NCBI RefSeq assembly: GCF_041429785.1
Contig: NZ_CP163423.1
Location: 2,046,001 to 2,110,000, forward strand
Direction of reading: 5' to 3'
Length of the DNA stretch: 64,000 nt
DNA from: Fretibacter rubidus
Lineage (GTDB): Bacteria > Pseudomonadota > Alphaproteobacteria > Caulobacterales > Maricaulaceae
This document shows, piece after piece, positions 19,827 to 29,572 of the stretch (positions are counted from its first letter, which is position 1; each line of letters begins with the position of its first letter). Both the position numbers and the translations under genes were made by a program. Below the pieces are notes generated by a model. The model had not been told where the DNA came from, did not search any database, and saw only the letters and a list, made by a program, of their open reading frames with translations.

Positions 19827-21103
19827 GCGCTACGTCCACATCATCCCCGAAAGTAAATGGCAAAAACGCGCTGATTTTTGTACTGTTGACGGTGGTTATT
19901 AATTCCATTGGCTTTGGGATTATGATTCCCGTCTTGCCCGATTTGTTAAAAGAGCTGACGGGACTGGCCAATAATGAAGCCGCCATTCACGGCGGCTGGC
20001 TGACCTTTGTTTTCGCCGTCATGCAATTCATCTGTATGCCAATTGTGGGCGCGCTGTCTGACCGTTATGGACGCCGCCCGATTATGCTGCTCTCGCTCTT
20101 TGGGCTATCGATTGATTACTTCATCATGGGCTTTGCGCCGACTATCGCGTTTTTATATTTGGGCCGCATTATCGCGGGCGCGTTCGGCGCGACCTTCAGC
20201 ACAGCCAATGCCTATATCGCCGACATTTCCCCGCCCGAAACACGGGCACAAAACTTTGGGCTTGTGGGGGCTGCGTTTGGTATTGGCTTTATGCTTGGCC
20301 CTGTTTTAGGCGGCTTTATTGGGGATGCTTACGGCCCCCGTGCGCCGTTCATCGCGGCGGGAATTATTTCCATGATCAATGTGATTTACGGCTTTATCTT
20401 TCTCCCTGAAACGCTGGCGCCTGAAAACCGCCGTCCTTTCAAATGGTCACGCGCGAACCCGTTTGGCTCGCTTAAATCATTGGGCCGTATCAAAGGGGTC
20501 AAGGGACTTATCTTTGTTATGTTTGCGCTGGCCGTGGCCCATACCGTCTACCCCAGCACCTATGCGTTCTCGACCATCGAAGGTTTGGGCTGGGACGCGG
20601 GCGATGTGGGGTGGTCACTCGGCGCTTTTGGGCTGGCTAGTATCATTGTCCAAGGCGGTCTTATCCGTGTCATCATTCCCAAAATTGGGCTGTTTTGGGC
20701 GGGCGTCATGGGGATGGTCTCGGCCAGCATCGCCTATACGGGTATGGGCCTCGCGCAAGCTGGATGGGTGATTTACGCCATGGGGCCGTTCGCCGCTTTC
20801 GCAGGACTATATAATCCCGCGCTGAATAATATGATGAGCACTCGCGTCGGCAAAGACGAGCAAGGTGAACTGCAAGGCGCCATCGGTGCGGCTCAGGGCT
20901 TGGCCCTGATGATTGGCCCGCTGATGATGACAAATGTGTTCGAGCGTTTTGCCGATAAAACCGCCCCGCCCTATGTCCCCGGCGCGCCGTTCCTGCTCGC
21001 AGGAGGGCTCGCCGCGCTATCGCTACTGATTTATGTGCTGGTAACGAATGAGGATGACAGACGCGCGCGGGTGAGTGACGTCGTAGAACCCGGTATCGAC
21101 TAA
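19823..21103 (+). CDS. MFS transporter, TetA-like DHA1 family
   Basis: 426 aa with 12 predicted membrane spans. MFS motif A is present as [15 protein letters not shown] between spans 2 and 3; [16 protein letters not shown] in span 1 and the motif C-like [10 protein letters not shown] resemble class A tetracycline/H+ antiporters. Substrate unknown; chromosomal TetA-like transporters of this kind are common and need not confer resistance. Start overlaps the rppH stop by 4 bp. Confidence 0.88.
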   Translation: MSATSTSSPKVNGKNALIFVLLTVVINSIGFGIMIPVLPDLLKELTGLANNEAAIHGGWLTFVFAVMQFICMPIVGALSDRYGRRPIMLLSLFGLSIDYFIMGFAPTIAFLYLGRIIAGAFGATFSTANAYIADISPPETRAQNFGLVGAAFGIGFMLGPVLGGFIGDAYGPRAPFIAAGIISMINVIYGFIFLPETLAPENRRPFKWSRANPFGSLKSLGRIKGVKGLIFVMFALAVAHTVYPSTYAFSTIEGLGWDAGDVGWSLGAFGLASIIVQGGLIRVIIPKIGLFWAGVMGMVSASIAYTGMGLAQAGWVIYAMGPFAAFAGLYNPALNNMMSTRVGKDEQGELQGAIGAAQGLALMIGPLMMTNVFERFADKTAPPYVPGAPFLLAGGLAALSLLIYVLVTNEDDRRARVSDVVEPGID

Positions 21104-21114
21104 AGATGTCTGAT

Positions 21115-21501
21115 TCAACTGAGCTGAATGAGTTGAATGAGATTACCACATGTATCATTCAAAACAGCAATCTTCACATCTCCAGCTGCCACAGGGGCTT
21201 GAGTGAACAACACACCTAACTCTTTTAAACGGTTGTACTCTGCATCAAGATTTTGCACGCTAAAGGCCGTAAATGGGATACCGTCACGCATCATCGCGGC
21301 TTGAAAGTCTTTGACTGCGGGGTGTTGATTTGGTTCCAAACCCAGTTCAACGCCCTTTGGTTCATCGGCTGAGACAAGGGTAATCCAACGGTGCTTACCC
21401 ATCGGGATATCGTGCTTCACAACGAACCCAAGTTTTTCAGTGTAAAATGATAGCGCCTTGGATTGATCATCGACACAGACACTTTTGATATACATTTTCA
21501 T
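21115..21501 (-). CDS. VOC (glyoxalase/bleomycin resistance) family protein
   Basis: 128 aa. A single VOC module made of two beta-alpha-beta-beta-beta units: KSVCVDDQSKALSFYTEKLGFVV and then FTAFSVQNLDAEYNRLKELGV, ending in NDTCGNLIQLIQL, the usual D-x-x-G-N-x-x-x-(L/I) close. It is a small metal-binding enzyme or ligand-binding protein of unknown substrate. It converges with the MFS gene (11 bp apart). Confidence 0.85.
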   Translation of the reverse strand: MKMYIKSVCVDDQSKALSFYTEKLGFVVKHDIPMGKHRWITLVSADEPKGVELGLEPNQHPAVKDFQAAMMRDGIPFTAFSVQNLDAEYNRLKELGVLFTQAPVAAGDVKIAVLNDTCGNLIQLIQLS

Positions 21502-21541
21502 CTGCTTATCCCTTGCTTGTTAAACTGCAAACACTACGCCT

Positions 21542-22102
21542 CTACAAAACCGGCAATCCCACAAACGCGCCACCCGGCAGCACCGCCCTCACCGTGTCGC
21601 CCGCTTTCACCTCACCGCCCGTAATCACCACTGACATGACGCCAGATTTGCGGCGCACGGTGCCGTCGGGCAGGACCTCTTTCATCACATCTTTGAACCC
21701 GGCCCCTAGCGCGTTCAGCAATTTGCACGGATCGCGGAGGCCTGTCAGTTCGACGACCGCATCGTCCCCTAAATGTAAGCGCGTGCCGACAGGTAGACCA
21801 AGTAAATTGAGGCCGCGCGTCGCGATGTTTTCGCCCATATCGCCGGGGCCGACAGTGAAACCCACTTTGGCGACGTCGTCAAATAGCTCCGCATGCATCA
21901 AATGCACTTGGCGCAAGTTCGGACGTGTGGGGTCTTTTTTCTTATCATAGCGGTGCTGCACAGTTTTGCCGAAATGCGCGTCGCCAGACACACCAAGGCC
22001 CGCCACCAAGGTGATGACGGGCACAATGTCTTTGGAAAATTTATGGGTCGCTTTGCGCGAAACCGCCTCGACAACGCCCTCGAAGATGACGTTATCTGTC
22101 AC
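21542..22102 (-). CDS. MOSC domain-containing protein
   Basis: 186 aa, GTG start. The MOSC fold is related to the C-terminal domain of molybdenum cofactor sulfurases. Visible features are GVSGDAHFGKTVQHRY, GDMGENIATRGLNLLGLPVGTRLHLG and LTGLRDPCKLLN, where the Cys is the conserved persulfide-type residue. It begins 10 bp after the atpC stop in the same direction, so it may be transcribed as the tail of the ATP synthase operon. Exact function unknown. Confidence 0.87.
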   Translation of the reverse strand: MTDNVIFEGVVEAVSRKATHKFSKDIVPVITLVAGLGVSGDAHFGKTVQHRYDKKKDPTRPNLRQVHLMHAELFDDVAKVGFTVGPGDMGENIATRGLNLLGLPVGTRLHLGDDAVVELTGLRDPCKLLNALGAGFKDVMKEVLPDGTVRRKSGVMSVVITGGEVKAGDTVRAVLPGGAFVGLPVL

Positions 22103-22111
22103 CGACTTGGC

Positions 22112-22501
22112 TTAGCCGTTGGCCACAGCGCGGAGGCCGTCCAGATTTTGTTGGGCCGTCACAGCGGCGTCACCAGACATATCGCCCATAGCAGCCTCTA
22201 GCCGTTCAATCTCGCCCGCAATCGTCTCGGCATTTAAGTCGGTCATCGCCACAGCTTTTTCAGCCAATACCGTCAAGCCGTCAGGCGTAACATCAGCAAA
22301 GCCGCCTTGGACGAAATATTGCGTGGTTTTGCCGTCGTGATAGACCGTAATCGCGCCCGTGCGGATTGCCGCCATCAGCGGAGAGTGATTGGCAAAAATA
22401 CCCAAATCACCCTCTGTGCCGGGGATATCAACCTGATCAACGTCTCCAGAGAACAATTCACGCTCTGGAGAGACGAGTGAGAAGTTTAATTTATCTGCCA
22501 T
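22112..22501 (-). CDS. atpC: ATP synthase F1 epsilon subunit
   Basis: 129 aa. MADKLNFSLVSPERELFSGDVDQVDIPGTEGDLGIFANHSPLM is the conserved beta-sandwich start. ATG at 22501 was chosen over an in-frame GTG at 22516 because GGAG lies just upstream and homologs start here. It is the central-stalk subunit that regulates F1 hydrolysis. Last canonical gene of atpHAGDC. Confidence 0.95.
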   Translation of the reverse strand: MADKLNFSLVSPERELFSGDVDQVDIPGTEGDLGIFANHSPLMAAIRTGAITVYHDGKTTQYFVQGGFADVTPDGLTVLAEKAVAMTDLNAETIAGEIERLEAAMGDMSGDAAVTAQQNLDGLRAVANG

Positions 22502-22541
22502 GATTACGCTCCGCACTCCCCTGACGGGGAGCGTTGGTTAA

Positions 22542-24080
<1,539 letters not shown>

Positions 24081-24087
24081 CTAGCGT

Positions 24088-24993
24088 TTAAAGCGCTTCC
24101 GCGCCACTAATGATTTCGATCAGTTCAGATGTAATCTGCGCCTGACGTGTTCTGTTAAATGTAAGCGTCAGACGGTCAATCATGTCACCCGCATTGCGTG
24201 TGGCATTATCCATAGCCGTCATCTTAGAGCCCATTTCACCCGCTTGGTTTTCAAGTAGGGCTGTGAATATCTGCGTATTGATGTTACGCGGAAGCAGCGT
24301 CGCAAGAATGCCCGCTTCATCCGGCTCATAAGTGTAAATCGCACCCTTAAGGTCAGGACCAGACGCCGCATCTGTGTCAGCATTGCCTTCACCAAGGCCC
24401 GCAATCGCGGGGATAAGCGTATTGGCGACAGGTGTTTGCGTCATCACGTTCTCAAAATTAGAGAAGATAAGCTTACACACATCAAACTCTCCCGCGTTGA
24501 ACATAGCGGTCACGGCCTGACCCAAATCCTGCGCAATCGCAGCGGTTAGAACGCGTTCTTCTTTCAGCGAGACATATTTAACGATCTTCTCATTGTGCAG
24601 ACGCTTAATCTGGTCGTAGCCTTTTTTGCCAATCAAGAACAATTTGACGGTTTTACCCGCTCGTTCCAGCGCAACAATTTCCTCGCGCGCTTTGCGGACA
24701 ATATTTGTGTTAAACCCGCCGCAAAGACCCCGGTCGGCTGTTGCCACGATTAACAAAACAGTGTCGGATTTACCGTTACCGATAAGCAGTTCAGGCCCAC
24801 CCGCTGCATCTGACATAGAACTTGCTAGATTAGAAATAATCGCGTTCAGGCGTTCAGAATAGGGGCGAGATTTTTCCGCAGCATCCTGCGCTTTACGCAG
24901 CTTTGCCGCCGCGACCATTTGCATGGCGCGCGTGATCTTTTGCGTGTTTTTCACGCTTTTGATCCGGTTTTGTAACTCTTTTAAGCTGGCCAT
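24088..24993 (-). CDS. atpG: ATP synthase F1 gamma subunit
   Basis: 301 aa. Rotor shaft subunit: MASLKELQNRIKSVKNTQKITRAMQMVAAAKLRKA at the N-terminus and TLTFNRTRQAQITSELIEIISGAEAL at the C-terminus form the antiparallel coiled coil inserted into the alpha/beta hexamer. ATG 24993 with RBS AAGGAG seven bases upstream was preferred to the TTG two codons earlier. Confidence 0.97.
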   Translation of the reverse strand: MASLKELQNRIKSVKNTQKITRAMQMVAAAKLRKAQDAAEKSRPYSERLNAIISNLASSMSDAAGGPELLIGNGKSDTVLLIVATADRGLCGGFNTNIVRKAREEIVALERAGKTVKLFLIGKKGYDQIKRLHNEKIVKYVSLKEERVLTAAIAQDLGQAVTAMFNAGEFDVCKLIFSNFENVMTQTPVANTLIPAIAGLGEGNADTDAASGPDLKGAIYTYEPDEAGILATLLPRNINTQIFTALLENQAGEMGSKMTAMDNATRNAGDMIDRLTLTFNRTRQAQITSELIEIISGAEAL

Positions 24994-25021
24994 TGCCAAG
25001 CTCCTTAATCAAGTGGCGAGG

Positions 25022-26554
25022 CTAAGCGGCGAAATTTGTCGTGAACGTCTCAAGCACTGATTTCAGTGTCTCTTCGATCTCTGGCGTCAGTTTCTTACCT
25101 GTTGCAATATCATTCAGCAGCGCTGACTGATCGGCTTTCAGATGCGCAAGCAGCTCTTTCTCATAGGCGCGCACATCACGAACGGCGACACGGTCAAGAT
25201 AACCACGTGTACCGGCGTAGATCACGCAAACCTGCTCTTCCACTTGCAGAGGCGAATATTGGTCTTGCTTAAGAAGCTCTGTCAGACGCTCACCACGGGC
25301 CAAAAGGGCTTGTGTTGACGCGTCCAAATCGGAACCAAACTGCGCAAAGGCCGCCATTTCGCGGTATTGCGCCAACTCACCCTTAATCGGGCCAGCGACC
25401 TGTTTCATGGCTTTGATCTGCGCGGATGACCCCACACGAGACACAGACAGACCCACGTTTAGCGCAGGACGGATACCCTGGAAGAACAAATCTGTTTCCA
25501 AGAAAATCTGACCATCTGTAATCGAAATCACATTTGTTGGAATAAAGGCCGACACATCGTTACCTTGCGTTTCAATAATAGGCAGCGCGGTCAGTGAACC
25601 AGACCCATTATCCTCATTGAGTTTCGCCGCGCGCTCTAGAAGTCTGGAGTGAAGATAGAACACATCACCCGGATAGGCTTCGCGGCCCGGAGGACGACGG
25701 AGAAGAAGTGACATCTGGCGATAGGCCACGGCTTGTTTGGACAAATCATCATAAATGATCAGGCCGTGCATGCCGTTATCACGGAAATATTCGCCCATGG
25801 CGCAACCCGCAAATGGGGCAAGATACTGCAGCGGAGCTGGCTCTGACGCTGTCGCGGCAACAATAATGGAATAATCCATCGCGCCGTTTTCCTCTAACGT
25901 CTTAACAAGTTGCGCCACTGTGGAGCGCTTTTGTCCGATAACGACATAGATACAATAAAGCTTGTCATTGTCGCGACCTTCGTCAAAGGCGGCCTTTTGG
26001 TTCAAAATGGCGTCAACGGCGACGGCTGTCTTACCTGTTTGGCGGTCACCAATGATAAGTTCGCGCTGACCTCGGCCAACGGGGATAAGCGCGTCAATCG
26101 CTTTAATACCGGTCTGCACAGGCTCGTGCACGCCTTTACGCGGCATAATACCGGGGGCTTTAACGTCAACGCGGCGGCGCTCTGATGATTTGATCGGGCC
26201 TTTGCCGTCAATTGGCTCGCCCAGCGGGTTCACAACACGACCCAAAAGACCCATGCCGACGGGCACGTCCACAATCTCGCCGAGGCGTTTGACAGTGTCG
26301 CCTTCTTTAATACCACGGTCTTCGCCGAAAATCACGGCACCGACATTGTCACTCTCTAGGTTAAGCGCCATACCTTTGACGCCGCCTGGAAATTCGACCA
26401 TCTCGCCCGCGCGGACATTATCTAGTCCGTAAATACGCGCAATACCGTCACCGACGCTAAGCACTTGGCCTACGTCAGAGATTTTAGCATCAGAGCCAAA
26501 GCCCTTAATCTGTTTTTTCAAAATGCTGGAAATTTCAGCGGCGCGAATATCCAT
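25022..26554 (-). CDS. atpA: ATP synthase F1 alpha subunit
   Basis: 510 aa, the normal length. Non-catalytic nucleotide-binding subunit: P-loop [11 protein letters not shown], the [15 protein letters not shown] segment, and [19 protein letters not shown]. The N-terminal [19 protein letters not shown] segment interacts with the delta subunit. Lies between atpH and atpG in the standard alphaproteobacterial atpHAGDC order. Confidence 0.98.
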   Translation of the reverse strand: MDIRAAEISSILKKQIKGFGSDAKISDVGQVLSVGDGIARIYGLDNVRAGEMVEFPGGVKGMALNLESDNVGAVIFGEDRGIKEGDTVKRLGEIVDVPVGMGLLGRVVNPLGEPIDGKGPIKSSERRRVDVKAPGIMPRKGVHEPVQTGIKAIDALIPVGRGQRELIIGDRQTGKTAVAVDAILNQKAAFDEGRDNDKLYCIYVVIGQKRSTVAQLVKTLEENGAMDYSIIVAATASEPAPLQYLAPFAGCAMGEYFRDNGMHGLIIYDDLSKQAVAYRQMSLLLRRPPGREAYPGDVFYLHSRLLERAAKLNEDNGSGSLTALPIIETQGNDVSAFIPTNVISITDGQIFLETDLFFQGIRPALNVGLSVSRVGSSAQIKAMKQVAGPIKGELAQYREMAAFAQFGSDLDASTQALLARGERLTELLKQDQYSPLQVEEQVCVIYAGTRGYLDRVAVRDVRAYEKELLAHLKADQSALLNDIATGKKLTPEIEETLKSVLETFTTNFAA

Positions 26555-26593
26555 GATCTTATCCTTAATGAGGGTCCTGGTTAGGCGTGTAAA

Positions 26594-27151
26594 TTATGCG
26601 TCTTTGAGCGCGATTCTAAGGCCCTCAAGTTTTGTCTTGAGGGAGTTATCATAAAGCCGAGAGCCAAGCTGCACGACAAATCCACCGATAAGCGATGGAT
26701 CAATAGTCGTTTCAACAGCGACCGCCCGGCCTGTTTCTTTTTTCAATTTCGATTTCAGCGCGGTGATGTCCGCAGCTGTCATTTTTGTCGCACTTGTGAC
26801 CTTGGCAATTTGTGTGCCGCGATGCTTAGCAAGTAGCTCAGTGAAGGATTGCAACATGGCGGGAATTTCGGCCGCGCGGCGATTCTCTGCGACTGTGCCG
26901 ATAAATTGCGTGGTTAGCTTGCTAACCTTGGCCTTCTTGGCCAATGCCACGAGCGCGTTTTTCTTATCAACCGTAGCGTAGACAGGGTTGGTTGCCATCT
27001 TGCGAACAGCGTCGCTATCAGAGAAGATTTTGGTAAGTTTTTTGACGTCTTTTTCAATAGTATTCAAAGACTTAGCCTCTTGCGCCAGCTCTAGCAACGC
27101 CTTTGCGTAACGTCCCGCAGCTTCACTCGACATAACATCAGTATTTGACAC
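26594..27151 (-). CDS. atpH: ATP synthase F1 delta subunit
   Basis: About 185 aa. Peripheral stalk (OSCP-like) subunit with AAGRYAKALLELAQEAKSL, FIGTVAENRRAAEIPAML and the C-terminal DPSLIGGFVVQLGSRLYDNSLKTKLEGLR. Start is uncertain: GTG 27151 was taken; TTG 27157 and ATG 27133 are also in frame and none has a strong ribosome-binding site. First gene of atpHAGDC; its promoter should lie in the ~210 bp upstream, before the priA remnant. Confidence 0.94.
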   Translation of the reverse strand: MSNTDVMSSEAAGRYAKALLELAQEAKSLNTIEKDVKKLTKIFSDSDAVRKMATNPVYATVDKKNALVALAKKAKVSKLTTQFIGTVAENRRAAEIPAMLQSFTELLAKHRGTQIAKVTSATKMTAADITALKSKLKKETGRAVAVETTIDPSLIGGFVVQLGSRLYDNSLKTKLEGLRIALKDA

Positions 27152-27157
27152 AACCAA

Positions 27158-27363
27158 AGTCCGTTCTCAATGATTGACCTGTGTAATCAGAGCGCGTGAG
27201 CACCCCAAAGGCCGATAAGCAAATAGACGCAAAACAACGCCCTTTCGCCAAACTCGCGCGGGCTTTAGCACGGTCATATTTAGAAGCCAAGAGCAGATTC
27301 ACTGTGACTTTTAGCCCCGCGCATATGTGGGGTGCCTGTGGGGATGAAAGACGGGTAAACCCC
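27158..27363. other. Leader/promoter region of the atp operon
   Basis: About 205 bp between the atpH start and the stop codon of the priA remnant. It should carry the atp promoter (minus strand), but I found no convincing -35/-10 pair. No gene is visible. Confidence 0.4.
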
Positions 27364-27584
27364 TCACATAAACCCCTGCGGATCTATGTCGATGTGGAGC
27401 TTATATTTGGCGGGGACTTTTATGCGGGCGCGCCAGACGCGCATATATTTGGACAGGTTCACTGTAGGCTCTGATTGCACCAAAATGCGGCGACGGAAAA
27501 GACCCCGCAGGCGGTCGATGGGCGACTCACTTGGGCCTAGGATGTCTATGCCGTCTGCGCGCGGGGCGAGTGAGACGAATTTCT
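27364..27584 (-). pseudogene. Displaced duplicate of the priA 3' end
   Basis: This 221-bp stretch aligns without gaps to the last 221 bp of the intact priA gene (29573-29793), at roughly 80% identity by eye. Read on the minus strand it encodes a PriA C-terminus including VSLAPRADGIDILGPSE, VNLSKYMRVWR and KYKLHIDIDPQGFM followed by a stop; most differences from the intact copy are silent or conservative. It has no start and no upstream portion. Since priA is next to atpH in related genomes (family knowledge), this copy sits where the original priA end would be. Two accessory genes lie between the two copies. Confidence 0.85.
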
Positions 27585-27590
27585 AATTAA

Positions 27591-27600
27591 CCCCCCCCCC
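27591..27600. repeat. Homopolymeric C10 tract at the module edge
   Basis: Ten consecutive C lie six bases beyond the end of the priA remnant and 48 bp before the GTG of the HExxH gene. The tract coincides with the junction between old and inserted DNA and lies in the likely promoter region of the accessory genes. Such tracts change length by slippage. Confidence 0.6.
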
Positions 27601-27648
27601 AATATGCCACCCCTAGATGCATAATGCATTCTTGCATTGGAGGTTTTT

Positions 27649-28596
27649 GTGGACATTTTAAGTTACGACGTCGTTGAATTTGATAGCTTTGACTTCGAGG
27701 CGCAACTAGACGCGCAATTTGGTGAGGCCGCCATCACACACGCGCCCCCAAACGTAGATATATCCAATCCTATGACAGCGGATGTAAATGTTTGGGATGA
27801 TTTTAGTGGGTTTTCCGTCTTGGCAGAAACTAAAGCCATACCCGATACCGTGTATAATGAGGGCGAGGAGGATGATGACGATCAAGATGATGGCGGTGGA
27901 GGCGGCGGCGTCTTTCCTGACTCTTGGACTGATGATGGATATGAATTAATTGCTTATTTTAGCATTAATGACGGGAGCATGGGGTCATTCCATTTTGATG
28001 GTTCAGGCGGAGGCGGAGGTGGCGGAACTGGCCCGAGCGGAACACCACCGATTACACAACCAGACACTCCGGATACTCCCACTCCAGATGATCCCGACAC
28101 CTCAGATTGCCCACAGGTAACGCCAAGCAATGTGAACACAAATGCTATGGCAAACGACTCTCATGCGCTCGCCAATGAAGCAAATGCACTAACGAACAAC
28201 TTCTTGAGAGCAGCACTGCTTCATGGATCATCAATTTCAACAACTGCGCCAAATGGAACTCAAATCTCTCTCTTCCAATTGGTCGATTTTGCCGCAAGTG
28301 GTCAATCGGTGAATTTTTTCATTGGTGATCTCAATACGTCAGCAACCACCGCAACTGTCGGCGGGGCAAATTTCACCACATTTGATTTGAATGAAATTAC
28401 ATCAAATGGTAACTTTGGACGAGATTTTTTGACAACATTGGTGCATGAATTATTGCATATAGATAGCAATCATGATGATTACGGCCTAAACTCTGAAAGC
28501 GCATTAGACGATATAGCCAATGATTTAATTAAACAGCTTGAAGACGCTACAAATTCAGATTTAACGGATACAGAGAATAATGATTGTGATGGGTAA
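27649..28596 (+). CDS. Acidic Gly-rich protein with C-terminal HExxH metalloprotease-like domain
   Basis: 315 aa, not recognised as a known family. GTG 27649 was chosen because GGAGG (27639-27643) lies just upstream; a TTG at 27637 overlaps that site. Layout: acidic N-terminus (~1-75), a Glu/Asp then Gly run (DDDDQDDGGGGGG), a segment, a second Gly run, a Thr/Pro/Asp linker, then a C-terminal domain (~160-315). There LVHELLHIDSNHDDYG gives His266-Glu267-x-x-His270 plus His275, a zincin-like motif. No Sec signal is seen, so export could be by another route. It overlaps the next gene by 17 bp. The pair is AT-richer than neighbours and lies between duplicated priA ends, suggesting acquisition. 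Confidence 0.65.
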   Translation: MDILSYDVVEFDSFDFEAQLDAQFGEAAITHAPPNVDISNPMTADVNVWDDFSGFSVLAETKAIPDTVYNEGEEDDDDQDDGGGGGGVFPDSWTDDGYELIAYFSINDGSMGSFHFDGSGGGGGGGTGPSGTPPITQPDTPDTPTPDDPDTSDCPQVTPSNVNTNAMANDSHALANEANALTNNFLRAALLHGSSISTTAPNGTQISLFQLVDFAASGQSVNFFIGDLNTSATTATVGGANFTTFDLNEITSNGNFGRDFLTTLVHELLHIDSNHDDYGLNSESALDDIANDLIKQLEDATNSDLTDTENNDCDG

Positions 28597-29566
28597 TTTT
28601 GTAAATCTGTATGAGAATACAGTAAAAAAAACCTATGTAGTGATTGCACCCATTTTACTAAGCCTGTTCGTCTTTCCCTCTTGCATGGCTGCAGAGCGCA
28701 AAGATAACTTGGTGCAGATCAATGGCACTCCGTGTCAGGCTCTTCAGTCTCTCGCGGGCGCAACGCATTACCCACCAGATTTGAAAACACAATTCGTTGC
28801 CACAAAAGGTATTGTCGTTCTTGATAGCGATAACGGATGCGTCATAAATATCTCGGATATTAACACCCTCCGTCAATTTGACGCCGAACATGGTTTGTCG
28901 AAGAAGGCGTTGTTCGCTTCATCCAAACCAGTTTCAAAGGTTGATATGGATAGCTTTCAGGCGGCGCAGTTATCGACACTTATTTCTTACTGGAACGGCA
29001 TAACTGACCTGCGAGCAGGCAATAGAGATGCGGCATTTAGCGCGCTTCTTGATATTTATAAGGTTAAGCCGCGCGGTCACACTCATTTTGCCTTTAATTT
29101 TGAAGCTTCGCATACACCTGACTCCGAAGACATTGTTCAAGCCTATCGCTCCAGTTCGTTTTACACTTTATCGATGATTGCTGAACTGACCAGAGATGCC
29201 AAAATATCGAAACTTAATCTTGAGACGGCACGCTCTTTAGAGGGTCAACTAAATGAAGACATAGCCAGCATTGTTTTAAGTCAGGGGCAAAAGAAGATGG
29301 CACTATCCACCAGTGATAACATGAACGGCCCAAAACTTATCAGTCTTTTGAATACATTAAGAGATGTTTCTGCACGCGGTGTATATTCGACATATTCCCC
29401 CTCGGCACCACAAGATATATTCGATGAAACCGAGCGGCTTGATAAGATTGCTGCGCAAAACATCCTCGCGATGAGTGAAAAATATCTGGCGATAAGACCC
29501 ACTATTTGCAGTAGTCTAGATGAAAATTATCATAGAGCAGCAAAAGAAAAATACTGCACGGACTAG
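28580..29566 (+). CDS. Exported protein of unknown function, partner of the HExxH protein
   Basis: 328 aa, no recognisable family. The N-terminus has a signal peptide (VIAPILLSLFVFPSCMAA), probably cut after MAA; the Cys could instead be a lipidation site but the lipobox is poor. Four further Cys (TPCQAL, DNGCVI, TICSSL, KYCTD) fit a disulfide-containing periplasmic protein. Mostly helical in appearance from residue 120 onward. The 17-bp overlap with the HExxH gene indicates coupled expression, so a chaperone, inhibitor or immunity role is possible but unproven. ATG 28580 and ATG 28589 are both possible starts. Confidence 0.6.
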   Translation: MIVMGNFVNLYENTVKKTYVVIAPILLSLFVFPSCMAAERKDNLVQINGTPCQALQSLAGATHYPPDLKTQFVATKGIVVLDSDNGCVINISDINTLRQFDAEHGLSKKALFASSKPVSKVDMDSFQAAQLSTLISYWNGITDLRAGNRDAAFSALLDIYKVKPRGHTHFAFNFEASHTPDSEDIVQAYRSSSFYTLSMIAELTRDAKISKLNLETARSLEGQLNEDIASIVLSQGQKKMALSTSDNMNGPKLISLLNTLRDVSARGVYSTYSPSAPQDIFDETERLDKIAAQNILAMSEKYLAIRPTICSSLDENYHRAAKEKYCTD

Positions 29567-29572
29567 CCCCAC

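Noticed and set aside
27364-27584. Independent small gene rather than a priA fragment
   Set aside because: Gap-free match to the priA end in the same frame and absence of any start codon context make it a fragment.
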